Source of the DNA: Verrucomicrobia bacterium 12-59-8
GTDB taxonomy: Bacteria > Verrucomicrobiota > Verrucomicrobiae > Verrucomicrobiales > Verrucomicrobiaceae
Direction of reading: 5' to 3'
DNA: 9,156 bases
Assembly (NCBI GenBank): GCA_002279765.1
Contig: NCCR01000200.1
Span: 1-9,156 of the forward strand
Shown piece after piece: positions 1 through 8,027 of the stretch. The position numbers and the translations under genes are program-made. The notes under the pieces were generated by a model. That model saw nothing but the letters and a program-made list of their open reading frames with translations, ran no database searches and was not told the origin of the DNA. Position 1 is the first letter of the stretch. Every line of letters begins with the position of its first letter.

Positions 1-1
1 G

Positions 2-388
2 CTGCTCGACGCCTTCAGCGGCGACTCCGTACCGGTACATCTGCTAACCAAGGAAGCCTTCGCCATCTATGACCGCCACATGAAGCCGGATGGCATCATT
101 GCCGTTCACATTACCAACAGCTATCTCGTGCTGGCGCCGGTGATCGAAAAAATCGCCGCAGCGGCCGGCTTCAAAACAACACGCATCGCCACTGAGGCCG
201 ATGGCGACGATGACTCGACCGACTACATCCTCGTCACCCACAACGAAACCTTCCTCAAAGCTACGCCGCCAGAGCTGCTCGGGAACGAGATCGAACTCAA
301 ACAGGACGTCCGCCTCTGGACTGACCGCTATCACAATCTGCTGCGCATCCTCGACATCCCGCAGAACACGAAGGTTTCCGAAGAATAA
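2..388 (+). CDS. Spermidine synthase-like protein, C-terminal fragment (5' end outside window)
   Basis: The frame is open from the window edge to TAA at 386-388 and gives about 128 residues. It starts with LLDAFSGDSVPVHLLTKEAF, which matches the aspartate-containing motif of spermidine synthase-like Rossmann methyltransferase folds. It continues with a GGI-type turn (MKPDGIIAVHITNSYL) and ends with WTDRYHNLLRIL. This tail is typical of the large fused proteins in which a membrane transporter-like half precedes a spermidine synthase-like half. The family fold binds decarboxylated SAM or SAM. In the fused proteins the real substrate is mostly unproven, so polyamine synthesis should not be assumed. 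The N-terminal part, and with it any membrane segments, lies outside the window. The assignment to the superfamily is firm; the fused architecture is an inference from the C-terminal signature. Confidence 0.8.
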   Translation: MLDAFSGDSVPVHLLTKEAFAIYDRHMKPDGIIAVHITNSYLVLAPVIEKIAAAAGFKTTRIATEADGDDDSTDYILVTHNETFLKATPPELLGNEIELKQDVRLWTDRYHNLLRILDIPQNTKVSEE

Positions 389-450
389 CGACATGGGCTA
401 ACAGCGAATTTGCGAACGTCCGCGAACGCGCCAAACTTGGGCGATTCGCC

Positions 451-948
451 ATGCTTTCCCTCGATCCAGTCCCCACGCCGCAGCAGCTGTTCCGCTGGCT
501 CGACAACGGCAGCATCTCCCGTGAGGAATTCCGCACCGCGATGGCGGTGCATACTGGAGAGCTCATCCAGGAGATGGAACAAGCGCATGCCAACCCGCTC
601 GTCGCCAAATTCAATGAACTCATGAACCGCCGTGAGGCCTGGAAGTGGACGCGCCGGCATGGCGAGATGGTGATGCGTGAGATCCTGTGCGCCCTGATGG
701 ATGAAGAGCGATTCACGCCAGCGCGCTGGCTGTGGAACGCAGCGCATCCGCACATTCCCCTGTACTGCTTTTTTCGCACACGCGGCACTCCCGTGCTGCG
801 TTTTCTCGAAATGTCCGTGCATCCGCAAAATGTCACCGTGCTTGTCGAGCATGGCGGCAGCGAAACCCTGCCCCCCACACGCGAGCGCTTCCACCTGCGC
901 CGCAACCGCCAGCAAAGCCTCCAGGTCGAACGCCGTGAGACCATGTAG
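451..948 (+). CDS. Hypothetical protein, 165 aa
   Basis: I do not recognise this protein. It begins MLSLDPVPTPQQLFRWLDNG, followed by a helical, charged stretch (residues about 25-60) with methionine-rich segments. A Trp/Arg-rich part follows (EAWKWTRRHGEMVMREIL, about 63-80), then a more beta-like C-terminal half ending in a basic tail (RERFHLRRNRQQSLQVERRE). No signal peptide, membrane helix or cysteine cluster is visible. Codon use resembles the flanking genes, and the gene fits between them on the same strand (62 bp after the upstream stop, 63 bp before the next start), which supports real coding. No clear Shine-Dalgarno precedes ATG 451, as for the neighbouring genes. The composition suggests a small soluble cytoplasmic protein; function unknown. 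Confidence 0.65.
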   Translation: MLSLDPVPTPQQLFRWLDNGSISREEFRTAMAVHTGELIQEMEQAHANPLVAKFNELMNRREAWKWTRRHGEMVMREILCALMDEERFTPARWLWNAAHPHIPLYCFFRTRGTPVLRFLEMSVHPQNVTVLVEHGGSETLPPTRERFHLRRNRQQSLQVERRETM

Positions 949-1011
949 TCCTTTCGTCATTGCTCTGCGGTTTCCGGCTCGCATTCTGCTTTCGACATTT
1001 GTCCTTTCCCA

Positions 1012-2607
1012 ATGCCCCCTCCCCAGAAAAAATCTCTCGGTCGCCTCGGCCTGACGATCTTCGCCATCGTCTCACTCGCCCTCGGTGCCTATTACCGCTT
1101 CCCCTCACTCGGTGAGCGCCCCATGCACACGGATGAGGCCATCCTTGCGATGAAGTCCGCCGAGTTCCAGGCCACTGGCCATTTCCAGTACGATCCCAAA
1201 GATTTCCACGGCCCAGGACTGCACTACATCACGCGGGTCTGGTCCAAGCTCGCAGGCTGGGGCGACTCCTCGACCTGGACTGAAGCCCAACTGCGCACCG
1301 TTCCTGTGATCTGCGGACTGCTGCTCCTGCTGGCGACCCTGCTGCTGCGCAATGCACTCGGCCGTCTTGCCACAGGTTTCGCGATGCTGCTCATCTCCAT
1401 CTCGCCCATGATGGTGTACTACTCGCGCTACTTCATCATGGAGGTGCCGTTTGTGCTGCTCATCACCCTGAGCATCGCCGCGCTCTGGCATTACTCGCAG
1501 GGGGGCGGGCGCTGGTGGCTGGTGCTGGCGGGCTTCGCCATCGGCATGCAGCACGCCACCAAGGAGACCTTCGTCATCAATGTTGTCGCCGGGCTCGTCG
1601 GATTTGCCGTCACCAAAATCATGGTCGGCGACTTCGCACCGCGTCGCAGCGGGTACAACCTCGGTGCCAGCAAGCGCCGTGCCGCGCAACCCTGGCTGTG
1701 GATCATCGTCCCAGCCATCGTGACCAGCATCACGATCTACTCCGGCGGTTTCAAGGACTGGCAGGCCGTGAAAGACAGCGCCCTGACTTATCTGAACTAT
1801 TTCGAGCGCTCCGGCGGCAGCGGCCACGAGAAGCCCTGGCACTACTACCTCACGCTCATCTTCTGGCGCAAAGACGGTCTTGTGTGGAGCGAGGCCATGA
1901 TCGGCGGCCTCGGCATCGTCGGCATGCTGTATTCATTTTTCGGAAACCACTCGAAGCAGCCCGCACGGCAGGCCTTTCTCGTTTTCCTTTCCGTTTATAC
2001 CCTGGCCCTCTTCTTCATCTATTCCTTCCTCGCCTACAAGACGCCCTGGTCCATCCTCAGCGCGCAGCATGCGCTGACGTTGCTCGCCGGAGTCGGTGCC
2101 GCCGCCATTTCAGGCGCGCTCACCGGCAGGATCTCGCGGTTCGTTTTCAAAATCGTCTTCGGCATCGGCTTGTACCATCTCATCGCGCAGACCAGTCTAG
2201 CCATTCACCTTTACGCTGCCGACTCGCGCAATCCCTACGTTTACTCGCATACCTCCACCAATTTCATGCGGCTGCTGCCGCAGGTGCGAGAACTGCAGAA
2301 GACCGCGCCGGATGATGCCTTTAATATTCTCGTAATCAATCGCGATGCGGGCTGGCCATTGCCCTGGTACTGGCGTGACATCAAAAGCGTCCATTACACA
2401 ACAACCGTACCCGAAACCATCGACGCTCGGGTCATCATCGCGGAACCCGAAATGAAGGCCGCACTGGAGACGAAATTCGCCGGCAAAACCTACACCTCGC
2501 CTGATCTCTTCGGCCTGCGCCCCGGTGTGATGCTCAACCTTTGGATCGAACAATCACTCTGGGAACGGCACAGCCTTCGCAAGCAGCAGGAAGCCGCCAA
2601 ACCGTGA
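1012..2607 (+). CDS. Integral membrane glycosyltransferase, Agl23/TIGR03663-type (GT-C, GT39-like)
   Basis: This is a 531-residue polytopic membrane protein. A first hydrophobic helix (about 12-28) is followed by an extracytoplasmic loop carrying MHTDEA (D41-E42). This is the position of the catalytic acidic pair in GT-C enzymes that use polyprenyl-phosphate sugars. Further helices cover about 95-180, 190-207, 225-245 and 295-400. The hallmarks of the Agl23/TIGR03663 family are present: DFHGPGLHY in the first loop, YYSRYFIMEVP (a GT39-like motif), DSRNPYVYSHTS from residue 404, and WPLPWYWRD from 448. The family is often described as associated with flippase or protein glycosylation, with substrates generally unknown. 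The C-terminal part after about 400 is a soluble domain. The gene overlaps the following apbE-like gene by the GTGA tetranucleotide, suggesting co-translation. No good Shine-Dalgarno is visible. The length is ordinary for the family. Confidence 0.85.
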   Translation: MPPPQKKSLGRLGLTIFAIVSLALGAYYRFPSLGERPMHTDEAILAMKSAEFQATGHFQYDPKDFHGPGLHYITRVWSKLAGWGDSSTWTEAQLRTVPVICGLLLLLATLLLRNALGRLATGFAMLLISISPMMVYYSRYFIMEVPFVLLITLSIAALWHYSQGGGRWWLVLAGFAIGMQHATKETFVINVVAGLVGFAVTKIMVGDFAPRRSGYNLGASKRRAAQPWLWIIVPAIVTSITIYSGGFKDWQAVKDSALTYLNYFERSGGSGHEKPWHYYLTLIFWRKDGLVWSEAMIGGLGIVGMLYSFFGNHSKQPARQAFLVFLSVYTLALFFIYSFLAYKTPWSILSAQHALTLLAGVGAAAISGALTGRISRFVFKIVFGIGLYHLIAQTSLAIHLYAADSRNPYVYSHTSTNFMRLLPQVRELQKTAPDDAFNILVINRDAGWPLPWYWRDIKSVHYTTTVPETIDARVIIAEPEMKAALETKFAGKTYTSPDLFGLRPGVMLNLWIEQSLWERHSLRKQQEAAKP

Positions 2608-3470
2608 GCGAGTCCGCCCCACAGCACCATCGCTTCACCTGCAATGCGATGGCCACCACCTTCGACATCATCATCAATCATGCGGATGCCGATGCAACCT
2701 ACGCAGCCCAGGCCGCGCAGGCAGTGTTTCAAGAAATCGCCCGGCTCGAAGACGAACTGAGCCGCTTCCGCGCCACCAGCGACATTTACCGCCTCGGGCA
2801 GCTCAAAGCAGGCGAGAGCATCCGCGTCGGCATGGCTGCGTGGGATTGCCTCTCGCTTGCCAAGGCGATGCACCAGGAAACAGCGGGAGCTTTCGACATC
2901 ACCATCGGCCCGCTCATGAATTTGTTCATCACGTCCGAAGGCGAGCCACGGCAGCTTAGCAAAGACGTGCTGGAGGTGGCGCGCCAGATCATCGGCAGCC
3001 AACGCTTCGACCTCGAAGAGGAAACCATGAGCGTCACCGTGCATGCCACTGGAATGATCTTCGACCTCGGTGCCATGGGCAAAGGCTACGCGCTCGATCA
3101 GGCCGCCGACGTGTTGCAGGACTGGAAGATCACCAACTTTGTCCTCAACGCTGGAGACAGCACCATCCTGGGCATCGGAGCTCCGAGCGGCAAAGAAGCG
3201 TGGTCCATCACACTCGGTGGCGGTGAAAAGCGAACTCCTCTGATCAATCGCGCCGTCAGCGGCTCCGGCTTCGCGGTCAAAGGGGCGCACATCATGAATC
3301 CGCGACTGTTTGCGCCCGTTCCACTCAGGAACCGTCGCACCTACGCCCTCGCCCCCACTGCTGCGTTGTCGGATGCGCTATCGACCGCGTTCATGGTGAT
3401 GGAGCAGGATGAAATCGAAGTGCTATGCGCACGCTATGAGGGTGTGGAAGCGCTGGAGATTGAGATGTAA
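2604..3470 (+). CDS. apbE: ApbE-family FAD:protein FMN transferase
   Basis: ApbE enzymes transfer FMN from FAD to a Ser/Thr of target proteins such as Nqr/Rnf subunits, using Mg2+. I place the start at GTG 2604, inside the stop of the upstream gene (GTGA), because similarity begins at RFTCNAMATTFDI just after it. An ATG at 2541 would overlap by 67 bp. With the GTG start the protein has 288 residues. Visible family blocks are AGAFDITIGPLMNLF (D98), FDLGAMGKGYALD (D154-K160-G161), LNAGDST, HIMNPR (H229) and the metal-site block SDALSTAFMVM (D257 and T261). The HIMNPR block has Asn where HxxDPRTG normally has Asp, and RTG is replaced by RLF. No signal peptide or lipobox is visible with either start, although many ApbE proteins are exported lipoproteins. 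No flavinylation target is encoded in the window. Confidence 0.88.
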   Translation: MSESAPQHHRFTCNAMATTFDIIINHADADATYAAQAAQAVFQEIARLEDELSRFRATSDIYRLGQLKAGESIRVGMAAWDCLSLAKAMHQETAGAFDITIGPLMNLFITSEGEPRQLSKDVLEVARQIIGSQRFDLEEETMSVTVHATGMIFDLGAMGKGYALDQAADVLQDWKITNFVLNAGDSTILGIGAPSGKEAWSITLGGGEKRTPLINRAVSGSGFAVKGAHIMNPRLFAPVPLRNRRTYALAPTAALSDALSTAFMVMEQDEIEVLCARYEGVEALEIEM

Positions 3471-3476
3471 GCGCTC

Positions 3477-5981
3477 TCACTTCCACTCCGCCAGCAGCGC
3501 CAGTCCATCACGATTCCTTGGAGCCAGTGCCAGCGAATCCAGCAGGTGCCGCTTCGCTTTCGTGTCATCTGACGCCCGCAACAATTCGGCCAGTTTAAAA
3601 TGGCTTTGCGCACCGCCACTGGGATCCAGCGGCGTTTCATTCAGAGCGGCACAGGCACCTGCCAGCGCTCTTTGCGGTGTCACGAGAAACGGATTCAAGG
3701 CCATCGCACGTTGGGCATTGGCTTTCACTTCTGCCCAGCGCTGCGCGGGCACATCCAGTTCGATCAGGCGTAGGAAGGTGCTTTGCGCGCTCGATGATTT
3801 TGCCGCGATCTGCCGCAGGACGGCAACCTCTTCATCTGTGCGCTTCATCTGCCGCAGCGCCTGCACCTTGAGCGCGTAGCCGCTGTCGGCATCGTAGTTG
3901 TCAGGCACCAGTTCGATGATCTTGTCAGCCAGCGGCAGCACCTCGGCCCATTTCTTGGCCTCCATCATTGACCCAGCTTCCTTGTGCAAAGCCCAGAGAT
4001 TGGTGGGGTGCTTTTTGAGAAACTCGGTGAATGAACCTGCATCGAAAGGATTCAGTTGCTCGGCATTGGGTTCCTCCCGATCGGCGTTGGCTCCAAAGCT
4101 TTTGGCCTTGGCGGTGATGTATTGGGCGAACTGCTTCTCGACCTCATCAATGACGCCCACGTTTGCCGCAATCGCATCATTGATTCGCTTGCCGACGGCG
4201 AGTTCACGCAAGATGCCCTGGAACTTTTCCTGGCCGAATTTTTCCAGCAGAAACTCCACGGCCTGGCTCGACTCATAGTAGGCAAACATCAGGTGATCCT
4301 GCGTCTTTGGCGCCATGAAGGCTCCGCTGAGGCGCGACATGGGCGTCAGCGTCTCCTCATCGAGCACCATCTCGCGAAACTTGTCATTCATCGACATGCC
4401 CCATGCAGGGTCGAGCTGCCGCTCTTCATGGACGCTGATGCCCTCGCTCAACCAGCGCGGCATGCGGTTCTTCGTGACGGTTAGCGTGATCACATGGCAG
4501 AACTCATGCCACAGCGTGCTCTCCCAATTGTTGCGGCCATGGGCCAGACTGCCGGGGCTGTTCATCGTCACCACAGTGCCAAAGCACACGCCCAGCATCC
4601 CCTGCCCGCCCAGTGCACCAAAGGTACGAATAGCAAAATCCTGCTGTGCGCCGAAAAACTCCACCAGCACGGGCCGCTTCAAATCCAGGCCGTATTTCGC
4701 GCCCAGCACCGTCTTCGCATCACGCAGCAGAGCAAGCGCACGCGCGCCATAGATGGGCCATTCGCGCTTCGGCATTTTCAAGATGAAGTCCTCGAAGGTC
4801 TGCGTGGTATAGCCGTTCATCTCCTTCTCCAGCAAAGCCAGATTGTGCGCCTGGATGTTGTAGCCGTCCTCCTTGCGGATCAGTTCCGCCAGCTTCCACG
4901 CCTCCTCTTCTTCACCGAGCCGGAGCAGATCATGGCAGAGCTGCATCTTGGCCGGCAGATACTTCGGGTCAAACTCCAGTGCCTGACGCTGGCGCGCCAC
5001 ACTCTCGGCAAAACGATAGGCCCGCGACAAACAGCGCCCGATGTTGTGATCCACCTCGGGATTCCTGCTCCAGCGCTCCAAGGCATGCCGCCGTGCGTCC
5101 TCCATCTTGTCGGCATCGGCTTGAAACAGATACGCCACGACGGCCCGCAGCGACCATGCCACCGGGTTCTGCCCATCTTGATCAAGCACCTGCTGAATGG
5201 CCGCCTCGGCCTCGATGAACTTTTCTCCACCAATGAGCTGTTCCGCCCGCAGCAGGTGTGCCGCCGCAAGATGGGGATTCAATTCGAGCGCCTTCTTCAA
5301 GCTCTCCAATGCATTCTCGCGATCCCCGGATTGAAACGCTCTCGCCAGTCCCAGCCGCAGATCGGCAGTTTCCCCATGCGCCTTAAGTCCCGCACGAAAC
5401 ACATCCGCCGCGCGCGCAGCATCATCTTTGTCGAGCGCGAGATTGCCTTCGGCAAGATACGCCGCCTCCAGCTTGGCATCCTTACCCTGCGCCACCTTGA
5501 AGTATTGCGCGATTACTTTCTGCGCATCGGCACCGAGCAACAAAGCCGCCCGGCCGAGCTCGATCAGGTCCATCGCCGTGCGGTCTTTGAGTGCTTTCGC
5601 GCGCGCTGCCACGTTCAGATCCTTCAACGCCGCCGCGGCGATTTCCGCATTGCCCAGCATCTGCGCGAAATCATGCCGCAGCATCAGAAGCTCGAAATGC
5701 CCCGGATGCATCACCAGCGCCTTGGCCGACTCCGCCAGCGCCGTCTCCACCTGCCCCAACGCCACCAGTGCCTTCAGCCGCAGCATGCGCCACTCCGGTG
5801 CCTTCAGCCCCTTCTCCACCGCCGCCTCACCGATGCGCGCCACCAGTTCATAATCCCCCCGCGCCAGCAGTTCGCTCACTGGCCCAAGATTGCGCTCCTC
5901 AAAGATCTTTTCGAGGTCGATCTGCTGGGCATTCGAGATCGAGATGCCCAGAAGGAGCAGAAGGAAGGAAAGCAGGCGCAT
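3477..5981 (-). CDS. Exported TPR-repeat protein with gluzincin (peptidase MA-like) metallopeptidase domain
   Basis: I start this gene at ATG 5981 (834 residues). That start opens directly with a signal peptide, MRLLSFLLLLLGISISNA, followed by QQ, whereas the in-frame start at 6053 would bury it behind 24 residues. Helical repeats with TPR-like pattern occupy about 30-400 (for example LRLKALVALGQVETALAESAKAL). The central domain holds WHEFCHVIT: H492, E493 and H496, with E513 in RWLSEGISVHEE 17 residues after the second His. This is the zinc-binding HExxH...E arrangement of gluzincins. More TPR-like repeats fill about 650-834. The family usually acts outside the cytoplasm, but its substrate is not known. 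The complete active site suggests a working peptidase. The gene converges on apbE with 6 bp between stops, and no terminator hairpin is visible there. It is divergent from the NLR-like gene, with 207 bp between starts. Confidence 0.82.
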   Translation of the reverse strand: MRLLSFLLLLLGISISNAQQIDLEKIFEERNLGPVSELLARGDYELVARIGEAAVEKGLKAPEWRMLRLKALVALGQVETALAESAKALVMHPGHFELLMLRHDFAQMLGNAEIAAAALKDLNVAARAKALKDRTAMDLIELGRAALLLGADAQKVIAQYFKVAQGKDAKLEAAYLAEGNLALDKDDAARAADVFRAGLKAHGETADLRLGLARAFQSGDRENALESLKKALELNPHLAAAHLLRAEQLIGGEKFIEAEAAIQQVLDQDGQNPVAWSLRAVVAYLFQADADKMEDARRHALERWSRNPEVDHNIGRCLSRAYRFAESVARQRQALEFDPKYLPAKMQLCHDLLRLGEEEEAWKLAELIRKEDGYNIQAHNLALLEKEMNGYTTQTFEDFILKMPKREWPIYGARALALLRDAKTVLGAKYGLDLKRPVLVEFFGAQQDFAIRTFGALGGQGMLGVCFGTVVTMNSPGSLAHGRNNWESTLWHEFCHVITLTVTKNRMPRWLSEGISVHEERQLDPAWGMSMNDKFREMVLDEETLTPMSRLSGAFMAPKTQDHLMFAYYESSQAVEFLLEKFGQEKFQGILRELAVGKRINDAIAANVGVIDEVEKQFAQYITAKAKSFGANADREEPNAEQLNPFDAGSFTEFLKKHPTNLWALHKEAGSMMEAKKWAEVLPLADKIIELVPDNYDADSGYALKVQALRQMKRTDEEVAVLRQIAAKSSSAQSTFLRLIELDVPAQRWAEVKANAQRAMALNPFLVTPQRALAGACAALNETPLDPSGGAQSHFKLAELLRASDDTKAKRHLLDSLALAPRNRDGLALLAEWK

Positions 5982-6140
5982 GGATTCAAATCGTGTCCAA
6001 ACACCTGCTTCTCGCATGAGTTGTGCCGGATTGAGAAATCGTCTTTCACCCACATGCGTCCAAAGCCCAAGTCAATCTTCGAGCATTGGTGATGACTAAA
6101 CTGCCATCCCTATCAAATTCGTGGAACTTGGCACTATTCC

Positions 6141-6146
6141 TATAAT
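6141..6146 (+). promoter_or_regulatory. Putative -10 element (TATAAT) upstream of the NLR-like gene
   Basis: A perfect TATAAT lies 42 bp before the ATG at 6189, in the most AT-rich stretch of the divergent intergenic region (about 6100-6180). The hexamer at the usual distance (6118-6123, TTCGTG) is a poor -35. A better-looking TTGGCA at 6128-6133 is only 7 bp away and therefore too close. A promoter here is plausible by position and composition but is not shown by a full two-box match. No clear Shine-Dalgarno precedes the ATG. Confidence 0.4.
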
Positions 6147-6188
6147 TTTCACTTTACTGGCACAGCAAATGCCGCCAAACCATTAGGC

Positions 6189-8027
6189 ATGGCCCGCCCA
6201 CCCCGCGTCTTCATTTCCCGCACCACCGTCGGGCATAAATCCCTCGGCCAGCAGATCGCCGAGATTCTACGCCAGCGTGGCATCGAGGTCATCATCGAAG
6301 AGGGATTCTACCCTTCCACTCATGATACAAGAGGGATGCTCGTTGATCACCTTCATCAGTGCGATGCCGTCATCTGTCTCATCGGCTCCGCCTATGGCAC
6401 CGGACCGCACGATCCAATCACGAAGGCCGAGCAGCCCATCCACGGCCTCAAAGACCCGCGCACGAAGGACCGTCTCTTCTCCTACACCCAGCTCGAACTC
6501 CTTATCGCCCGTGACCTCGGGCGTCCCATCTACACCTTCTTCATTGAGGGCGACAAGTTGCCCACAGCTTTCACTCCCGAGCCAAAGGAGCTGGCCCAGC
6601 GGCAGCAAACCTTCATCATTGAGTTCGCCAAAGACACGCGGAACACCTACGGCACCTTCAGCCAGTGGAACCAGCCCTCCGATCCCGCACGCGGCTTGAA
6701 GCAGGCCATTGAGGTCATCAAGTTTGAAATCACCGTCCTCGCCGGCAAGCCCACCAACCTCCCCTACACCTCCCTCGGCACCCTGTTCAAAGGCCGCGAT
6801 GAGTTCATTGCAGAAATTCGCCAGCACCTCACCGCCGAAGGCCCCGTCGTCATCAAAGGCAAGCTCACCATCCACGGCATGGGCGGCGTCGGCAAAACAC
6901 GCGCTGCCATCGAATACGCCTGGAGACACGCCGCCGACTACAACGCCCTCCTCTTCATCACCGGCGACAGCCCAGACGCCCTCCACCGCAACCTCGCCGC
7001 CCTCTGCGGCCCCCTCGTCCTGAATCTCCCCGGGCAGAACGAAAAGGAGCAAGCCCTCCAAGTCGAAGCCGCCCTCCGCTGGCTGAAACTGAAACGTGAC
7101 TGGCTCCTCATCATCGACAACGTGGACACTGACGAAGCCGCCGAGGAAATCAAAGCCCTCCTCGCCAAGCTCATCACAGGTCACGTCCTCATCACCTCCC
7201 GCATCAGCGACTGGACCGGGCACGTCAAATCCCTCGACCTTGATGTCCTCAGCGAAGTAGCCTCCGTCGCCTTTCTCGACGAACGCACCAAAGAACGCCG
7301 CCCCCAAAAGGACGATGACCGCGAGAAAGTCGCCATTCTCGTCCAACTTCTCGATTGTCTCGCACTCGCTCTGGAGCAAGCCGGAGCCCACATCAGCACC
7401 GGCGCGATCAGCTATGCCGACTACCTCGCCCTCTGGGAATCCCACCGCTCCGATGCCCTCGCTTGGCACGACGAGGAAAAGATGAAGTATCCCCAAAGCC
7501 TCGCCATCACCTACGAGACCAGCGTCGCCCAGCTCAGTGAAGGCGCGAAAGAACTCTTCCGCATTCTCTCTTGGTTCGCTCCTGATCCGATTCCGCGAAG
7601 CCTGCTCGACTCACGGCCCAATCCGAAAGATGAAAGGTGCCACCTCGGCGAAATCGACCGTCTCCACCTCGCTCGATACCTTGGCGATGGGAAGAGCTTT
7701 GCCATCCACCGGCTTGTCCAGGAAGTCTCGCGGCAGAGACAGCAGGTGACCAGTCCTCAGCCATCTCTGGCGATAACCCTGGAATGGGTGAACGACGAAA
7801 TGCCAACTGATACAGTTGATGTGCGCACATGGAGACTAGCCGCACCGCTCGTCCCTCATGCCGTGGCGGTAGCGACTTTTGGCATTGAGGCGGGAATAGC
7901 GGAACCGAGTTCCAGATTGCTTACTCAGTCTGCGCTTTTACTTAGTGCTCAGGCCAATCATCGTGCACCTCACACGAGTGCGGCCCCGTTGAAGCACCAA
8001 CATCGCATGGGTGGATGCAGACCTTGA
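6189..8027 (+). CDS. TIR-like / NB-ARC (NLR-type STAND) defence protein, 3'-truncated at CRISPR array
   Basis: The frame encodes 612 residues. Residues about 5-165 form a TIR-like domain: RVFISRTT, a cysteine/aspartate segment CDAVICLIGSAYG, and SYTQLELLIARDLGRPIY with E103 at the place of the usual catalytic glutamate. The NB-ARC ATPase follows. Walker A is GMGGVGKT (230-237), Walker B is WLLIIDNVDT (305-314), the sensor-like block is HVLITSR (R338), and a GLPL-like block is DCLALALEQAGAHI (from 389). A winged-helix region (about 435-515) ends in IHRLVQ (506-511), the MHD-like position. Relatives normally continue into TPR repeats that sense the trigger. Here the family-like sequence stops near LLTQSALLLSAQANH, and the last roughly 24 codons are CRISPR repeat and spacer. 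Such proteins are thought to deplete NAD or otherwise kill infected cells on activation. Without its sensor this copy is probably inactive or deregulated. Confidence 0.8.
   Translation: MARPPRVFISRTTVGHKSLGQQIAEILRQRGIEVIIEEGFYPSTHDTRGMLVDHLHQCDAVICLIGSAYGTGPHDPITKAEQPIHGLKDPRTKDRLFSYTQLELLIARDLGRPIYTFFIEGDKLPTAFTPEPKELAQRQQTFIIEFAKDTRNTYGTFSQWNQPSDPARGLKQAIEVIKFEITVLAGKPTNLPYTSLGTLFKGRDEFIAEIRQHLTAEGPVVIKGKLTIHGMGGVGKTRAAIEYAWRHAADYNALLFITGDSPDALHRNLAALCGPLVLNLPGQNEKEQALQVEAALRWLKLKRDWLLIIDNVDTDEAAEEIKALLAKLITGHVLITSRISDWTGHVKSLDLDVLSEVASVAFLDERTKERRPQKDDDREKVAILVQLLDCLALALEQAGAHISTGAISYADYLALWESHRSDALAWHDEEKMKYPQSLAITYETSVAQLSEGAKELFRILSWFAPDPIPRSLLDSRPNPKDERCHLGEIDRLHLARYLGDGKSFAIHRLVQEVSRQRQQVTSPQPSLAITLEWVNDEMPTDTVDVRTWRLAAPLVPHAVAVATFGIEAGIAEPSSRLLTQSALLLSAQANHRAPHTSAAPLKHQHRMGGCRP
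7960..7995. repeat. Degenerate terminal CRISPR repeat inside the NLR-like reading frame
   Basis: The inner half (CACGAGTGCGG and CCCCGTTGAAGC) is perfect. The outer half is diverged: GCACCTCA replaces GCACTCT before CACGAG, most simply a 1-nt insertion plus one substitution, and the first bases match poorly. The hairpin arm is therefore damaged. Degenerate outer halves are typical of the leader-distal end of arrays. The sequence also codes the last family-unlike residues of the TIR/NB-ARC protein. Confidence 0.8.

Noticed and set aside
404..449. Inverted pair GCGAAT ... ATTCGC between the first two genes
   Set aside because: The arms are only 6 bp, separated by about 34 bp, with no T-run after them. 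Chance similarity is more likely than a terminator.
1105..1842. 245-residue minus-strand open frame opposite the glycosyltransferase gene
   Set aside because: It is low-complexity, His/Asp/Gln-rich, has no membrane or domain pattern, and lies opposite a clearly recognised membrane protein.
5982..6053. Upstream start at 6053 for the TPR-peptidase gene
   Set aside because: The added 24 residues (MGERRFLNPAQL...) are not signal-like and would bury the obvious signal peptide that begins at 5981.
4494..6092. 532-residue open frame on the plus strand opposite the TPR-peptidase gene
   Set aside because: It is rich in His, Arg, Gln and Pro without domain pattern. The minus-strand frame has a signal peptide, TPR pattern and an intact HExxH...E site, so the plus frame is a shadow of GC-rich codon use.
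6128..6146. TTGGCA plus TATAAT as a full sigma-70 promoter
   Set aside because: The spacing is only 7 bp instead of about 17, so only the -10 element is kept as a tentative feature.
6267..7496. 409-residue open frame on the minus strand opposite the NLR-like gene
   Set aside because: Composition is dominated by Gly, Glu, Asp and Val, as expected when codons ending in C are read in reverse. The plus frame carries Walker A, Walker B and TIR-like motifs.
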